From contig NZ_MDTU01000001.1 in the NCBI RefSeq assembly GCF_001720395.1, positions 29,854 to 63,185 of the forward strand: a stretch of DNA of 33,332 nucleotides, read 5' to 3'. Positions within the stretch are counted from its first letter, which is position 1. Each line of letters starts with the position of its first letter. A model generated the notes under the pieces. The model saw only the letters and a list, made by a program, of their open reading frames with translations, made no database searches and had not been told where the DNA came from. The translations under genes and the position numbers were made by a program. The stretch is from Piscirickettsia litoralis (lineage in GTDB: Bacteria > Pseudomonadota > Gammaproteobacteria > Piscirickettsiales > Piscirickettsiaceae). Positions 1 to 9,231 of the stretch are shown piece by piece.

Positions 1-1
1 G

Positions 2-103
2 GGGGATTATGTATTTTATCGCATGGGAGAAAACGTATTGGCTGATGCTGATATAGCATCATTCCGCTGTGCCATTAACCGCTCTGGGCCGATTTATATG
101 TAA
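2..103 (+). CDS. C-terminal end of a DKNYY-like protein (partial, 5' end outside window)
   Basis: The frame is open from the left edge to a TAA at 101-103 and encodes 33 residues. The pattern Y-V-F-Y-R-x-G-E-x-V-x-x-A-D-x-x-S-F resembles one repeat of DKNYY-family proteins, whose repeats read roughly D-x-V-Y-Y-x-G-x-x-I-x-x-A-D-x-x-S-F. That family has no well defined function. The stop lies one base from the end of the convergent minus-strand gene. Only a fragment is visible, so the family call rests on motif resemblance. Confidence 0.4.
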   Translation, partial: GDYVFYRMGENVLADADIASFRCAINRSGPIYM

Positions 104-104
104 G

Positions 105-614
105 TTAGTGCTCTAAAGATATAGACTTCGAATGGCTACCATTTGAGCCGTCTGAGTGATTTTTAAAAAGTAGTAAAGGGTCTTTTGGGTTTGCATTGCT
201 TGAATGAGAGAAGAATTTTTGATTCTCAAGGTCTTGTGCATTTAGCCCACTGAAAACCCACCCACGTTGACTTTCACTTTTCTCTCCATATCGAGCATAG
301 TTCCGTATATCTCTTATACGTACCTCTTCGCCATTTGGACAGATTTTTCGTTTAAGTAAAGCGTTTGCAGGAATGTTTAGAAAATATACAAGGTTTTCAG
401 CCATTGTTGTTGTATTAAATAATAAATCACGTTTTTGTTGAATAGAGGCCAAAAAGCACAGATCTTTTAGAGTTTTACATTGATTAAACAATGATTTTTT
501 TGATTCTGATGTTAAGATTTGAAGAACCTGTTTGGTTCTCAAGAGTAGTTCTTCTTGAGTAACTTCTTCAATTTCCAAAATTTTTTGTGCTTTTTCTACA
601 CCCCCCCATCGCAA
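105..614 (-). CDS. Unrecognised protein, likely C-terminal half of a frameshifted gene
   Basis: This 169-residue frame is mostly charged and helical, with no motif I recognise and no signal peptide or membrane segment. It begins inside the upstream minus-strand gene (overlap 568-614), and its apparent start codon has no ribosome binding site. Both frames cross the G7 tract (C7 at 601-607 on the plus strand). Removing one G joins them into a single 345-codon frame from 1143 to 105. I therefore read it as the second half of one gene. The tract could be a phase-variable switch, a fixed mutation or a sequencing error. Confidence 0.5.
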   Translation of the reverse strand: MRWGGVEKAQKILEIEEVTQEELLLRTKQVLQILTSESKKSLFNQCKTLKDLCFLASIQQKRDLLFNTTTMAENLVYFLNIPANALLKRKICPNGEEVRIRDIRNYARYGEKSESQRGWVFSGLNAQDLENQKFFSHSSNANPKDPLLLFKNHSDGSNGSHSKSISLEH

Positions 615-1143
615 TATTTTTATTTACCCTTTTACTGCTATTATTTATTTGATGTAAAATCGAATTGGACTCTATTTTAAATTTTTCAGGGTCTTTGATC
701 AATTTATAAGCAATTTTCTTAATTAATTTTGTATGTAAGTTTCCTGCTGCTTCAAAACTTGCAGCTTCAAAGAGTATTAATTCTTTTAAACTAAGGGACT
801 TAGGCGATAAACTTTTGTCAAAATTTAACAACCTAGCTATATCTAATTTAAGCCCTCCTGTTTCTTTAGAAACAAAATTATTGAATTCTTCATAAAGCTT
901 CTCTCTATTATCTGCATATGTATTTGAATTTAGATCTAATTTTCCTATACTGGCTCTAAGTTCTGAAAATTTAGTTTCGATTTGACTCGAATCAACGAGA
1001 TAGTTATCTATTTCACTAAACGGCCTGCTTCTATTTATTGAAATATTTTCATTAAATAAAGAGTTTCTGCCTCTTACTAATTCTCTGGCGCGTTTAAAAC
1101 ATTCTTTGATTTCAACTAGATATAATTCGTCTATACTTGGCAT
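568..1143 (-). CDS. Unrecognised protein, N-terminal half of a gene interrupted at a G7 tract
   Basis: This 191-residue protein is rich in Lys, Glu, Ser and Asn and predicted helical, without signal peptide or membrane helices. I do not recognise a family. Its ATG (1143-1141) directly follows a tandem array of an 8-bp unit containing AAGG, so the array supplies the ribosome binding site. The last residues after the G7 tract (601-607) look like out-of-frame translation. Loss of one G would continue the protein into the downstream frame ending at 105. The repeat-fed start plus a G tract resembles contingency loci, and an effector or surface-related role is possible but unproven. Confidence 0.5.
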   Translation of the reverse strand: MPSIDELYLVEIKECFKRARELVRGRNSLFNENISINRSRPFSEIDNYLVDSSQIETKFSELRASIGKLDLNSNTYADNREKLYEEFNNFVSKETGGLKLDIARLLNFDKSLSPKSLSLKELILFEAASFEAAGNLHTKLIKKIAYKLIKDPEKFKIESNSILHQINNSSKRVNKNIAMGGCRKSTKNFGN

Positions 1144-1181
1144 AACCTTCTAACCTTCTAACCTTCTAACCTTCTAACCTT
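1144..1181 (-). repeat. 8-bp tandem repeat (AGAAGGTT, four full copies plus one partial) abutting a start codon
   Basis: Read on the minus strand the array is four AGAAGGTT units preceded by a partial AAGGTT, and the next base is the A of the ATG at 1143. Each unit carries a Shine-Dalgarno-like AGAAGG. The copy nearest the ATG is too close for ideal spacing; the next one lies about 10 bases away. The unit is not a multiple of three. The array parallels the AAGGGAC array at 32377-32446. Confidence 0.85.
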
Positions 1182-1475
1182 ATGCGGTAATTTGCTGTGT
1201 TTTATGTAATTTTATTTAATATCTTAAAATAGGTTATTTAACGTAACTCGTAGCAAAATATTAGTTTTGTAAAAAAGCACTTTTTTTTCGCTCATATGAA
1301 AACTAATTGTTTTTTTTCATTTTTTCACTATGCACCATATGGATTAGTTGTATAAAATAAATGATTTTTATTATGCTAACATGTAAATCAAGGTTGATAA
1401 TCAATAAAAGACTCTGTTTTTCTATATGGTCGCAGACAGAGCACCACGGGCTTTCGGTCCGTGGGTGAATGAGCT
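1182..1475. other. AT-rich intergenic stretch without a credible gene
   Basis: No open frame with a ribosome binding site is visible on either strand. The stretch is very AT-rich, has several A or T runs, and should hold the promoter of the minus-strand gene starting at 1143. It ends in the GC-rich hairpin at 1444-1464, next to the IS relic. Confidence 0.5.
1444..1464. other. GC-rich hairpin next to an IS relic
   Basis: CCACGGGC (1444-1451), loop TTTCG, GTCCGTGG (1457-1464) forms an 8-bp stem with one G-U pair. It stands out in an AT-rich region. Sub-terminal hairpins of this size occur at IS200/IS605 ends, and it could also be a terminator stem, but no T tract follows. The identity is open. 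Confidence 0.4.
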
Positions 1476-1655
1476 GGCACCGTCACGTTAATTTGCTGAT
1501 ATAATGAGAGCTTTGTTTTAAGACTTGCTATGCTTTCATTTTAACCTAAAGATCATCGTTTTCCTGTCCAGATTATCAGTTATGTTGTTTGGCTCTATCA
1601 CCGTTTTAGTTTGAGCTTTCGTGACATCGCAGAAATGATGGCTGAAGCTGTGTGA
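1476..1655 (+). mobile_element. IS6-family insertion sequence relic, left end
   Basis: GGCACCGTCACGTT at 1476-1489 resembles the GGC-A/T-C-T/C-GT start of IS6-family terminal inverted repeats (IS26 begins GGCACTGTTGCAAA). About 50 bases on lies a transposase N-terminus. Similarity stops at about 1646, where the sequence changes to unrelated DNA beginning near GTGTGAACAGGTGTCC, so the rest of the element is gone. No right end or target duplication is visible. Confidence 0.6.
1530..1655 (+). pseudogene. IS6-family transposase, N-terminal fragment
   Basis: In the frame of the ATG at 1530 the translation is MLSF, a stop, then P-K-D-H-R-F-P-V-Q-I-I-S-Y, V-V-W-L-Y-H-R-F, S-L-S-F-R-D-I-A-E-M-M-A-E. 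This matches the N-terminal helix-turn-helix region of IS6-type transposases, whose consensus is like F-K-G-R-H-F, I-L-x-A-V-R-W-Y, S-Y-R-D-V-x-E-x-M-A-E-R-G. The frame has an internal stop at 1542 and breaks off at 1653, before any DDE residue. It cannot encode an active transposase. Confidence 0.7.
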
Positions 1656-1792
1656 ACAGGTGTCCACTTTTTCGGGTTAAGACCAATGACGTTATTTTTT
1701 ATTTCAAGAAAAATGGCCGAATGAAAAATTCAGCCTTTGTTTTTAATGAACTATCTTATTGTTATGAGGCTGCGTTTACATTTAAATTGTCT

Positions 1793-2632
1793 TTATTTTT
1801 TTGTGTGGCGGTAATGACTGATTTTTTTAGTGACTGGTTTAAATTGTGGGATAAAGTCTTTGACATTAATGTCTGGGTGAATACTTTGGAAAACCTGTAA
1901 AAATTCCTGGGTTAGTTTGTGTGTTGGATTAAGCTGGATTAAAGGTTGTGCTTTTTTGTGTGATTCTTTCATTTTGACGGAAGAGGATAAATATGGCTCT
2001 ATAACATTGAGATTATCATCGAGTAACTCTTGAACGACCTGCTGAGGGAGTTTGCTGGTAGGCTGGTATTGATTGATAACAATGCCTTCGATATCTAAAT
2101 CTGGATTATGGTCATTGCTGATTTCGTGAATATTGTGGGTGAGTGTGTATAGACCTTGGCGTGAAAATTCATCACAATCAAAAGGAATTAGGCAATGAGA
2201 TGCAGCAATCAGTGCTGAACGGCTGAAAAAATTAAAGGCTGGGGGGGTGTCGATGTAAATGGCATCGTAATCAAGCTGATCTAGCGTTTCTTTCAGTTTA
2301 TAAATTTTATGACGTGATTCGAGTTTGCTGTGTAGTGTTTCTAGCTCAAGATTGGAGGGAACAACATTTAAATTTTCTATTTTTGTTGCCTGAATGCATT
2401 CGGCTAAAGGGCTGCTGGAATAGTTAAAGGAGAGGATATTGCTAAAAAAATCGGTGATGGTTTGCTCGCACTCACTATAGGCTTGTCCTAATAGGTAAAA
2501 GCTAGAATTAGCCTGGGGATCGAGGTCAACGACGAGTGTTTTTAAGCCGCATAAGGCACTGATGGCTGCCAGGTTACAGGTAATACTGGATTTGCCAACT
2601 CCACCCTTTTGATTAAAGACGACACGCTTCAT
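1793..2632 (-). CDS. ParA/MinD-type ATPase (orphan)
   Basis: This 279-residue ParA-family ATPase has the deviant Walker A motif K-G-G-V-G-K-S at residues 9-15, the V-D-L-D-P-Q-A-N segment near 40, and a Walker B-like Y-I-D-T-P-P near 150. Such proteins position plasmids, chromosomes or protein clusters by ATP-dependent dimerisation on DNA. No ParB, centromere-like repeat or replication gene lies beside it, so its cargo is unknown. The start is supported by AAGGA about ten bases upstream. It diverges from hrpA and sits next to the IS relic, so it may be left from a plasmid or mobile element. The family call is firm and the role is not. Confidence 0.9.
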   Translation of the reverse strand: MKRVVFNQKGGVGKSSITCNLAAISALCGLKTLVVDLDPQANSSFYLLGQAYSECEQTITDFFSNILSFNYSSSPLAECIQATKIENLNVVPSNLELETLHSKLESRHKIYKLKETLDQLDYDAIYIDTPPAFNFFSRSALIAASHCLIPFDCDEFSRQGLYTLTHNIHEISNDHNPDLDIEGIVINQYQPTSKLPQQVVQELLDDNLNVIEPYLSSSVKMKESHKKAQPLIQLNPTHKLTQEFLQVFQSIHPDINVKDFIPQFKPVTKKISHYRHTKK

Positions 2633-2778
2633 GATGATACTTTCCTTGAGATCGCTGTAGTTTATTCAGTAAGTCTAACGAAACATTGTGTTAAGGTCGA
2701 GGAACTCGCTACTTTTTCAGTACTTTTTGCATAATTTGATCCATGCTATGATGCTGCTGCACTAATGTGGAGAAAGGC

Positions 2779-5700
2779 ATGCAGCATAATGTATTTGATC
2801 GGCTGATTAAAGAATGTACGGTAAAAGAGGCGTGGCAATTGCGCAAAGCCTGGCGAGCCTGGTCAAAAAAGAATAATCCGGCGTATGCGAATGAGCGCTT
2901 AGAAAAAAAATTGCTGCATGCAAAAGCACGCGTTGAAGCACGAGCTGCGAGTGTCCCAGAGTTAAATTATCCAGAAGAATTGCCGGTCGCTAACGCTCGA
3001 GATGAGATTATCGAGCTGATTAAGAAGAATCAAGTGGTGATTATTGCCGGCGATACAGGATCGGGTAAAACCACTCAATTGCCTAAAATGTGCCTAGAGG
3101 CTGGCTGTGGGCAGCGTGGTTTTATTGGCCATACTCAACCTCGACGCATTGCCGCGCGTTCTGTGGCGGATCGAATTGCTCAAGAACTCGGTTCTGAGCT
3201 GGGTGAAACGGTAGGATATAAAGTACGCTTTTATGAAAAAGTCAAAGAAACAAGCTTAATTAAATTACTGACCGATGGTATGTTGCTTTCTGAAATGCAG
3301 CAAGATCGTTTGTTATTGCAATATGATACCATTATCATTGATGAGGCGCATGAACGCAGTTTAAATATTGATTTTTTGTTGGGGTATTTAAAGCAGCTAT
3401 TGCCAAAACGCCCTGAACTTAAGGTGATTATTACCTCAGCGACCATAGACCCTGAACGTTTTTCGCGATTTTTTAATAACGCACCGGTTTTACGCGTTGA
3501 AGGACGGACGTATCCGGTGGAAGTGCGTTATCGGCCGTTATTGCAAGGTGAAATTGAGAAAGAAAGCAGTGATGCGATTTGTGAAGCGGTAAATGAGCTT
3601 TGGCAAAGTGGCCCCGGTGACATTCTCGTGTTTCTATCCGGTGAGCGAGAGATTCTAGATTTAGCGGAGGTATTGAGTAAAGAGTTTCCTCGGGCTGAGG
3701 TGATGCCGTTATTTTCGCGCTTAAGCTTAAAGGCCCAGCAAGCGATTTTCAAAACGTCAGTGCATGGCCGGCGCATTGTGTTATCGACGAATGTGGCAGA
3801 AACCTCGCTGACGGTGCCTGGGATTCGTTATGTGATTGATGCCGGTTTTGTCCGGATTAGCCGTTATAGCTATCGGACAAAAGTGCAGCGTTTGCCGATT
3901 GAAGCAATTTCCCAAGCCAGTGCCAACCAGCGTAAAGGGCGCTGTGGCCGTGTTGCTAATGGTATTTGCATACGCTTATATGATGAATTGGATTTTCAGT
4001 CCCGCCCTGAGTTTACTGACCCCGAAGTTGTCCGAACGAATTTATCCGCCGTTATTTTACAGATGGCGAATTTAGGCTTAGGTGATATTCAAGCCTTTGC
4101 GTTTTTAGATGCGCCAGATACTCGTTATATTAATGATGGCTTAAGATTGCTGAATGAGTTAGGGGCGATGGGGGCGGACCAGCGCTTAACTTCTTTAGGG
4201 CGAATGTTGGCTCGTTTCCCCGTTGATCCATGTGTTGGACGAATGATCCTCGCTGGTGCTGAGAAAAATGCATTAAGTGAAATTTTAATTATTGCTAGTG
4301 TCTTAAGTATTCAAGACCCTCGTGAGCGACCGCAAGATAAGCAGCAGCAAGCTGATGAAGCTCACAAAGCTTTACGAGATAAGCGCTCTGACTTTGTTAG
4401 TTTCTTAAAGCTTTGGGAAAGTTTATCGAAAGCACGTGAAGAGTTATCAAAGCGCCGTTTTCGTAGTTATTGTCGGGAAAACTTTTATTCGTATTTGCGT
4501 GTTGAAGAATGGAATGATGTTTATCAGCAGCTCTCTCAATTAGCGCGCGAGCAAAAGTTGCACTTTAATGAAGAGCCTGCTGATTATGATCATCTGCATC
4601 AGGCGATTTTAGCGGGTATTATCACGCAAGTGGGCATAAAAAGCAGTGAAGACCATTCGTATATTAGTACGCGTAACCGCAGTTTTCATATTTTCCCTGG
4701 ATCGTCTTTATTTAAAAAAGGGCCAAAATGGTGCATGGCCTGGGAAATTGTTGAAACCGCGCGTATCTATGCAAGACAAGTGGCCAGTATAGATCCATTA
4801 TGGGTAGAAAAAGCCGCCGAGCATTTGGTTAAACGCGAGTATTTTGAACCACATTGGTCAGTTAAGCGTCAGCAGGTGATGGCTTATGAAAAAGTTGTAT
4901 TATACGGCATTACCCTGGTGGCTAAACGACCGGTGCAATATGGCCGAATCGATGGGAAACTTTCTCGTGAAATTTTTATTCGCAATGGTTTAGTTGGTGA
5001 AGAGTTGCGCAGTAATGCAGAGTTTTATCATCATAATATAAAACTACTTGAAGAAGTACGTCAGCTAGAACATAAGCAACGCCGGCGCGATATTGTCGTC
5101 GACGATGATGCCCTTTATCGTTTTTATGATGGGGTGATTGCAGAGCATATTCACAGTGCAATTACTTTAAAAAATTGGCTTAAAAAAGCAGATCAAAATC
5201 AGGTCCAGGCTTTATATATGCAGCGTGAAGAGTTATTAAATCACTTAATGGAAGATCCTGTTGCACAATTTCCAAATCAGTTACAAGTCGGTGGGTTTCA
5301 GTTTGCCTTGGGCTATCACTTTGAGCCAGGAGGGGTGCGTGATGGTGTGACGGCAACAATACCACTCGCTATATTGCCTCATTTGTCGAATGCAGCGTTC
5401 GAATGGTTGGTGCCTGGTTTTTTAGAAGAAAAAGTGACGATATTGATTAAAGCAATGCCAAAGTCATTGCGCCGTCAGTTTATTCCAGCACCGGATACGG
5501 CGCGCCAGGTTGTTCATCGATTAGACCGTCACCGACCGTTAACAGTTGCTTTAGCTTTGGCCTTAACGGCATTAAAGCGCGTTGAGGTGCCTGTTGATAC
5601 TTGGGAGAGTGTTGAGTTGGAGCCTTTTTATCAGATGAACTTTCAGGTGATTAATGAAGAAAATAAAGTGATTGCGGAAGGGCGAGATTTAAAAAAGCTG

Positions 5701-6633
5701 CAAACTGAGTGTGCTGATCATGTTGAAATGATTAATAATCAGTCTGTAGGTGCAGAGAGTGAGGCTGAGATAAAAACTGTTGAAAGCTGGGATTTTGGTG
5801 ATTTAGAAAAAACGATCACAGTTGAGAAGTTTTCCATGCAGATGCAATTATTTCCATGTTTAATTGCCGAAGGTGATCAGGTTATTTTAGGGACAGCACC
5901 GACTGAAGAGCAAGCCCATTATTATCACTTAGAAGGTCAAGTTTTACTGGCTATTAAGTCGTTACCTGAACAGGCGAAATACCTAAAGAAAGAGTTATTA
6001 AAAATTAGCAATCTCGCAGTTTATTTTGCCAGTTTGGGTGGAAAAGACGCACTGGTCAGTGATTTAGTAGGTGCTGTATTTGAAGCGACGTTTTTTGAAA
6101 ATAAAAAATTAATTTTTAGAGAAGTTGAATTTAATCAATTATTGGAAAAAAAGCGCGGTGAATTAATTACAACCGGTGAGCGTATTGCGAAAATTGTGGC
6201 CGAGGTATTAAAAACGCGTAATGCGATTCAAAAGCAACTCAAGCAAAGTTCAAGCTTTGCCTTAATTGAGTCTTTCGAAGATATTAAAAAGCAACTCAAT
6301 CATCTGGTTTTTGTTGGGTTTATTCAAAAAACACCTCTTAAATATTTAGAGCGTATGCCAATTTATTTAAAGGCGATTTTAAAACGTATGGAGCGCATGA
6401 ATAATGATGTAAATCGGGATATTCGCCATACCCGGTTATTAGCTCCTTGGACAGAAAAGCGTGCAGAAGGCGAGCAGTGGGTGAAAAACCAGCAAGGTAA
6501 TATCGAGGCGTTAATTGAGTTTCAGTGGATGATAGAAGAATACCGGGTGTCTGTTTTTGCACAAGAGTTAAAAACGTTATACCCAGTTTCAGAAAAGCGC
6601 TTAGCAAGCCAATGGAAGCAGGTCAAAGGTTAG
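2779..6633 (+). CDS. hrpA: ATP-dependent RNA helicase HrpA (DEAH box)
   Basis: This is a full-length DEAH-box RNA helicase, about 1284 residues against about 1300 in E. coli. In HrpA this helicase acts on RNA and is linked to mRNA processing and rescue of stalled ribosomes. Motif I G-D-T-G-S-G-K-T is at about residues 91-98, DEAH at 188-191, then S-A-T, and motif VI Q-R-K-G-R-C-G-R near 384. Helicase-associated, OB-like and long HrpA-specific C-terminal regions follow. I prefer the ATG at 2779 because GGAG lies six bases upstream; an in-frame GTG at 2767 would overlap that site. An A8 run at 2903-2910 is intact and in frame. It diverges from the ParA gene and shares its promoter region. Confidence 0.96.
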   Translation: MQHNVFDRLIKECTVKEAWQLRKAWRAWSKKNNPAYANERLEKKLLHAKARVEARAASVPELNYPEELPVANARDEIIELIKKNQVVIIAGDTGSGKTTQLPKMCLEAGCGQRGFIGHTQPRRIAARSVADRIAQELGSELGETVGYKVRFYEKVKETSLIKLLTDGMLLSEMQQDRLLLQYDTIIIDEAHERSLNIDFLLGYLKQLLPKRPELKVIITSATIDPERFSRFFNNAPVLRVEGRTYPVEVRYRPLLQGEIEKESSDAICEAVNELWQSGPGDILVFLSGEREILDLAEVLSKEFPRAEVMPLFSRLSLKAQQAIFKTSVHGRRIVLSTNVAETSLTVPGIRYVIDAGFVRISRYSYRTKVQRLPIEAISQASANQRKGRCGRVANGICIRLYDELDFQSRPEFTDPEVVRTNLSAVILQMANLGLGDIQAFAFLDAPDTRYINDGLRLLNELGAMGADQRLTSLGRMLARFPVDPCVGRMILAGAEKNALSEILIIASVLSIQDPRERPQDKQQQADEAHKALRDKRSDFVSFLKLWESLSKAREELSKRRFRSYCRENFYSYLRVEEWNDVYQQLSQLAREQKLHFNEEPADYDHLHQAILAGIITQVGIKSSEDHSYISTRNRSFHIFPGSSLFKKGPKWCMAWEIVETARIYARQVASIDPLWVEKAAEHLVKREYFEPHWSVKRQQVMAYEKVVLYGITLVAKRPVQYGRIDGKLSREIFIRNGLVGEELRSNAEFYHHNIKLLEEVRQLEHKQRRRDIVVDDDALYRFYDGVIAEHIHSAITLKNWLKKADQNQVQALYMQREELLNHLMEDPVAQFPNQLQVGGFQFALGYHFEPGGVRDGVTATIPLAILPHLSNAAFEWLVPGFLEEKVTILIKAMPKSLRRQFIPAPDTARQVVHRLDRHRPLTVALALALTALKRVEVPVDTWESVELEPFYQMNFQVINEENKVIAEGRDLKKLQTECADHVEMINNQSVGAESEAEIKTVESWDFGDLEKTITVEKFSMQMQLFPCLIAEGDQVILGTAPTEEQAHYYHLEGQVLLAIKSLPEQAKYLKKELLKISNLAVYFASLGGKDALVSDLVGAVFEATFFENKKLIFREVEFNQLLEKKRGELITTGERIAKIVAEVLKTRNAIQKQLKQSSSFALIESFEDIKKQLNHLVFVGFIQKTPLKYLERMPIYLKAILKRMERMNNDVNRDIRHTRLLAPWTEKRAEGEQWVKNQQGNIEALIEFQWMIEEYRVSVFAQELKTLYPVSEKRLASQWKQVKG

Positions 6634-6757
6634 GTGTCAGCCCCTTAGTTTTTTGTTATTACTGCTTGGGGAAAGAGAAGCTTGAAATTATATTTTTTAG
6701 TTGCTCTAAAGACATGCCGGAAAAGAGTGATAGTTCATGGTGAGGGAGACAAATATA

Positions 6758-6804
6758 CTTATCATGGTCTTTGTACAGGCCATGTAGTAAAATATGTTTT
6801 ATTA
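6758..6804. terminator. Possible bidirectional terminator between hrpA and the PAS-HTH gene
   Basis: TAGTAAAA (6785-6792), loop TATG, TTTTATTA (6797-6804) pairs over eight positions with one G-U, ending just before the stop of the minus-strand gene. A second small stem, CATGG/CCATG, lies just upstream. The A and T runs could serve either converging transcript, but the stem is weak. Confidence 0.3.
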
Positions 6805-6806
6805 CC

Positions 6807-7367
6807 TCAAGGTAACAAAAAGTCTTCACTGTGATTTGCGGATCTAATTTTACTGATTAAACTGTTTTTATAAACATAGACAGAGCTGGTTTTTACATTG
6901 AAAATACTCGCTATATCATCTGCTTTCAGGTTGTTAAATTGGGTGAGAATCATTAATAATTTAATATCAATTTTATTGAGTACTTCACCCTTATAAGATG
7001 CTTTTTCTATTACCTCTAGGCATTTATTATTTATAAGTTGCTCTAGGCTGCAATCTGTTTCGTGAACAATGCCAATAATTTTGCCGTCGTTCATCTGTGG
7101 GTACTTATGGAGAGTGCCGACAGCAAAGCTATCTTGATTGAGAATGATCCCTTCACGATGTGAAGATGCGATTTTCCCATTGCCAATATCAATAATATCT
7201 TGTATTGCTTGAGTGCAACCCAATGGAAAAGTAATATACTGGCTTACCCGACTGCCAATCGTTTCTTCTTGATTTATATTGTGAAGCTCAAGAAATGACC
7301 GACTCGCAAATGTAATAACACCTTGTAGGTTGGTAATACAATATATAGTGTTATGATTATTTCTCAT
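6807..7367 (-). CDS. PAS-domain protein with LuxR/GerE-type helix-turn-helix
   Basis: This 186-residue protein has an N-terminal PAS-like sensor (about residues 5-110, beginning I-Y-C-I-T-N-L-Q-G-V-I-T-F-A-S). A C-terminal helix-turn-helix of the LuxR/GerE type follows (about 135-175; D-I-A-S-I-F-N-V-K-T-S-S-V-Y-V-Y-K-N-S-L-I-S-K-I). It is probably a cytoplasmic transcription regulator sensing a small molecule, redox state or partner protein. No receiver domain is present. No Shine-Dalgarno sequence is apparent before the ATG. It reads in the same direction as the symporter gene, but about 200 bases and a hairpin separate them. Confidence 0.75.
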   Translation of the reverse strand: MRNNHNTIYCITNLQGVITFASRSFLELHNINQEETIGSRVSQYITFPLGCTQAIQDIIDIGNGKIASSHREGIILNQDSFAVGTLHKYPQMNDGKIIGIVHETDCSLEQLINNKCLEVIEKASYKGEVLNKIDIKLLMILTQFNNLKADDIASIFNVKTSSVYVYKNSLISKIRSANHSEDFLLP

Positions 7368-7514
7368 TATATATACATCACATAAATATTAATGAATTAC
7401 ATCGTCTTAAGATTTAAAGATTTTTAGCTACAGTTTTCTGCTTTTTAACAGAGTGAAGGCCACTATAGCTTATATCTTAGTCTATAACAAGAAAAATTAA
7501 GAGGCTAACGTATG

Positions 7515-7547
7515 GGGCATCAAGGCGTTAACTCATTCTTGATGCCC
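7515..7547 (-). terminator. Strong hairpin downstream of the symporter gene
   Basis: GGGCATCAAG (7515-7524) pairs perfectly with CTTGATGCCC (7538-7547) across a 13-base loop, about 20 bases past the symporter stop. Stem strength and placement fit a terminator, but no clear T run follows in the minus direction. Confidence 0.5.
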
Positions 7548-7567
7548 TTAATGGTTTGGTAAAAATG

Positions 7568-9002
7568 CTAACCCCAAATATCGCTTTTAATTTTATTACC
7601 GAGTTTGCCGAGGCTGCTCTTATGAAACTCAGGCTGATTGCCTAAGGCGAGTTGATCGTTGTAGTCTTTGGCAAGCATAAAGGCGAGCTTAGAGAGCAAT
7701 AATATGGCAATGAGGTTGATAAAGGCCATCACTCCCATAGCGACATCAGCCATGCTCCAGATCAGAGGGAGTTCGGCAAAAGCGCCAAAAAGTACCATTA
7801 ATAATACAATGAGCCTGAATACAAATAGCAAGGCTTTACGTCTGCTTAAAAAGCCTAGATTATTTTCAGCATATGAATAGTTTGCGACGATGGTGGTAAA
7901 TGAAAAGAATAAGATGGCGATAGCAATGAACTGATTGCCCCAACTACCGACCTGGCTAGAGAGTGCATGCTGGGTAAGAGCTACACCCGTTAAGCCACTT
8001 CCTGGACTCAGAGAGCCAGAAAGTAGGATGATGCTGGCTGTCGCAGTACAAATCACCATAGTGTCGATAAATACTCCCAGCATTTGTATATAGCCCTGAG
8101 CCGCTGGGTGCCTGGGGGTCGGTGATGCTGTTGCAGCGGCATTCGCAGCACTGCCAAGCCCGGCTTCATTAGAGAATAGTCCTCGTTTAATACCGTTCAT
8201 CATCGCCTGTGCGATGGTGTAACCCAGTCCACCGGCAGCGGCAGAGTGAACAGTGAAAGCATCACGGAAAATTAAAGTAATCACATCAGGTAAGAGGGTG
8301 ATGTGAGTGATGATGACATAAAAGGCCACTAAAATATAAGCCAGTGCCATAAAGGGGACGACCATTTCGGCAAAGCGTGAAATAAGGCGAATTCCACCGA
8401 AGATAATAATGGCGGTGATGACAACAAGGATCCAGCTCATCAGGCTTTGATCAACATTAAATGCATGATGCATTGCGTTAATAATCGTATTGGATTGTAC
8501 TGCATTGAAAATTAAGCCAAAAGCAATAATCAAGCTGATGGAGAAGCAAACCCCCAGCCAACGTTTACCCAAGCCTTGCTCTATGTAGTAGGCGGGGCCA
8601 CCGCGATAAGTGCCATCATCGGCTTTGACTTTAAAAAGTTGGGCTAAGCTGGCTTCAACAAAACTCGTTGCCATGCCAATCAGAGCGATTAACCACATCC
8701 AAAAGATAGAGCCTGGTCCTCCGAGGTAAATTGCGATCGCCACGCCTGCGATATTGCCGGTACCGACGCGCGCAGCAAGGCTGGTGCATAAGGCTTGAAA
8801 GGAGGAAATGCCCTGGTCAGTGGTTTGTCGGCTGTGTTTTACCACTGCAAAGATATGGGTGAAGTGACGTAACTGAATAAACTTTAATTTCAGTGTGAAA
8901 TAAATACCCGCGAAAAATAAGGAGGTAGATCAGTAAATAGCCCCAAATTATACTATTGATGAAGTTCACTGCCTGACTGAGGAAATGATAAATGTGCTCC
9001 AT
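7568..9002 (-). pseudogene. Sodium:alanine symporter (AGCS family), frameshifted near the N-terminus
   Basis: AGCS proteins import alanine or glycine with sodium across the inner membrane through about ten helices. The frame from 8845 carries most of the protein, including R-V-G-T-G-N-I-A-G-V and the later G-L-F-S-N-E-A-G-L-G signature. The normal N-terminus (first helix, starting M-E-H-I-Y-H-F-L) lies upstream in another frame from an ATG at 9002 with AAGGA seven bases before it. Removing one base from the A5 tract at 8913-8917 joins them as F-A-G-I-Y-F-T-L-K-L-K-F and restores a 477-residue protein of usual length. As given, the first helix is lost from the long frame. A GTG at 8845 could start a truncated product. 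Confidence 0.8.
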
Positions 9003-9231
9003 AAACGCATCCTTGAATGATTGAAGTGATTACAGCCACTTCTGCTAGTACAAACAAAATGATTGCAATGATCAAGCCGCAGTGCGGTATTTATTGATTT
9101 TTAATAATGATAATAAAGAGTTATTGTTGATTGGATAAATTTTCACGCATTAAAAGGCTATGCATATTGTGCAAGCTCCTTTAAACTAGCTGCATTTGCC
9201 AGGATTTTAAATATACAAGGAGAGTTGCTTA

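Noticed and set aside
1652-1900. Plus-strand ORF of 82 codons
   Set aside because: It runs into the well supported ParA gene on the other strand, starts in the IS relic and has no recognisable motif.
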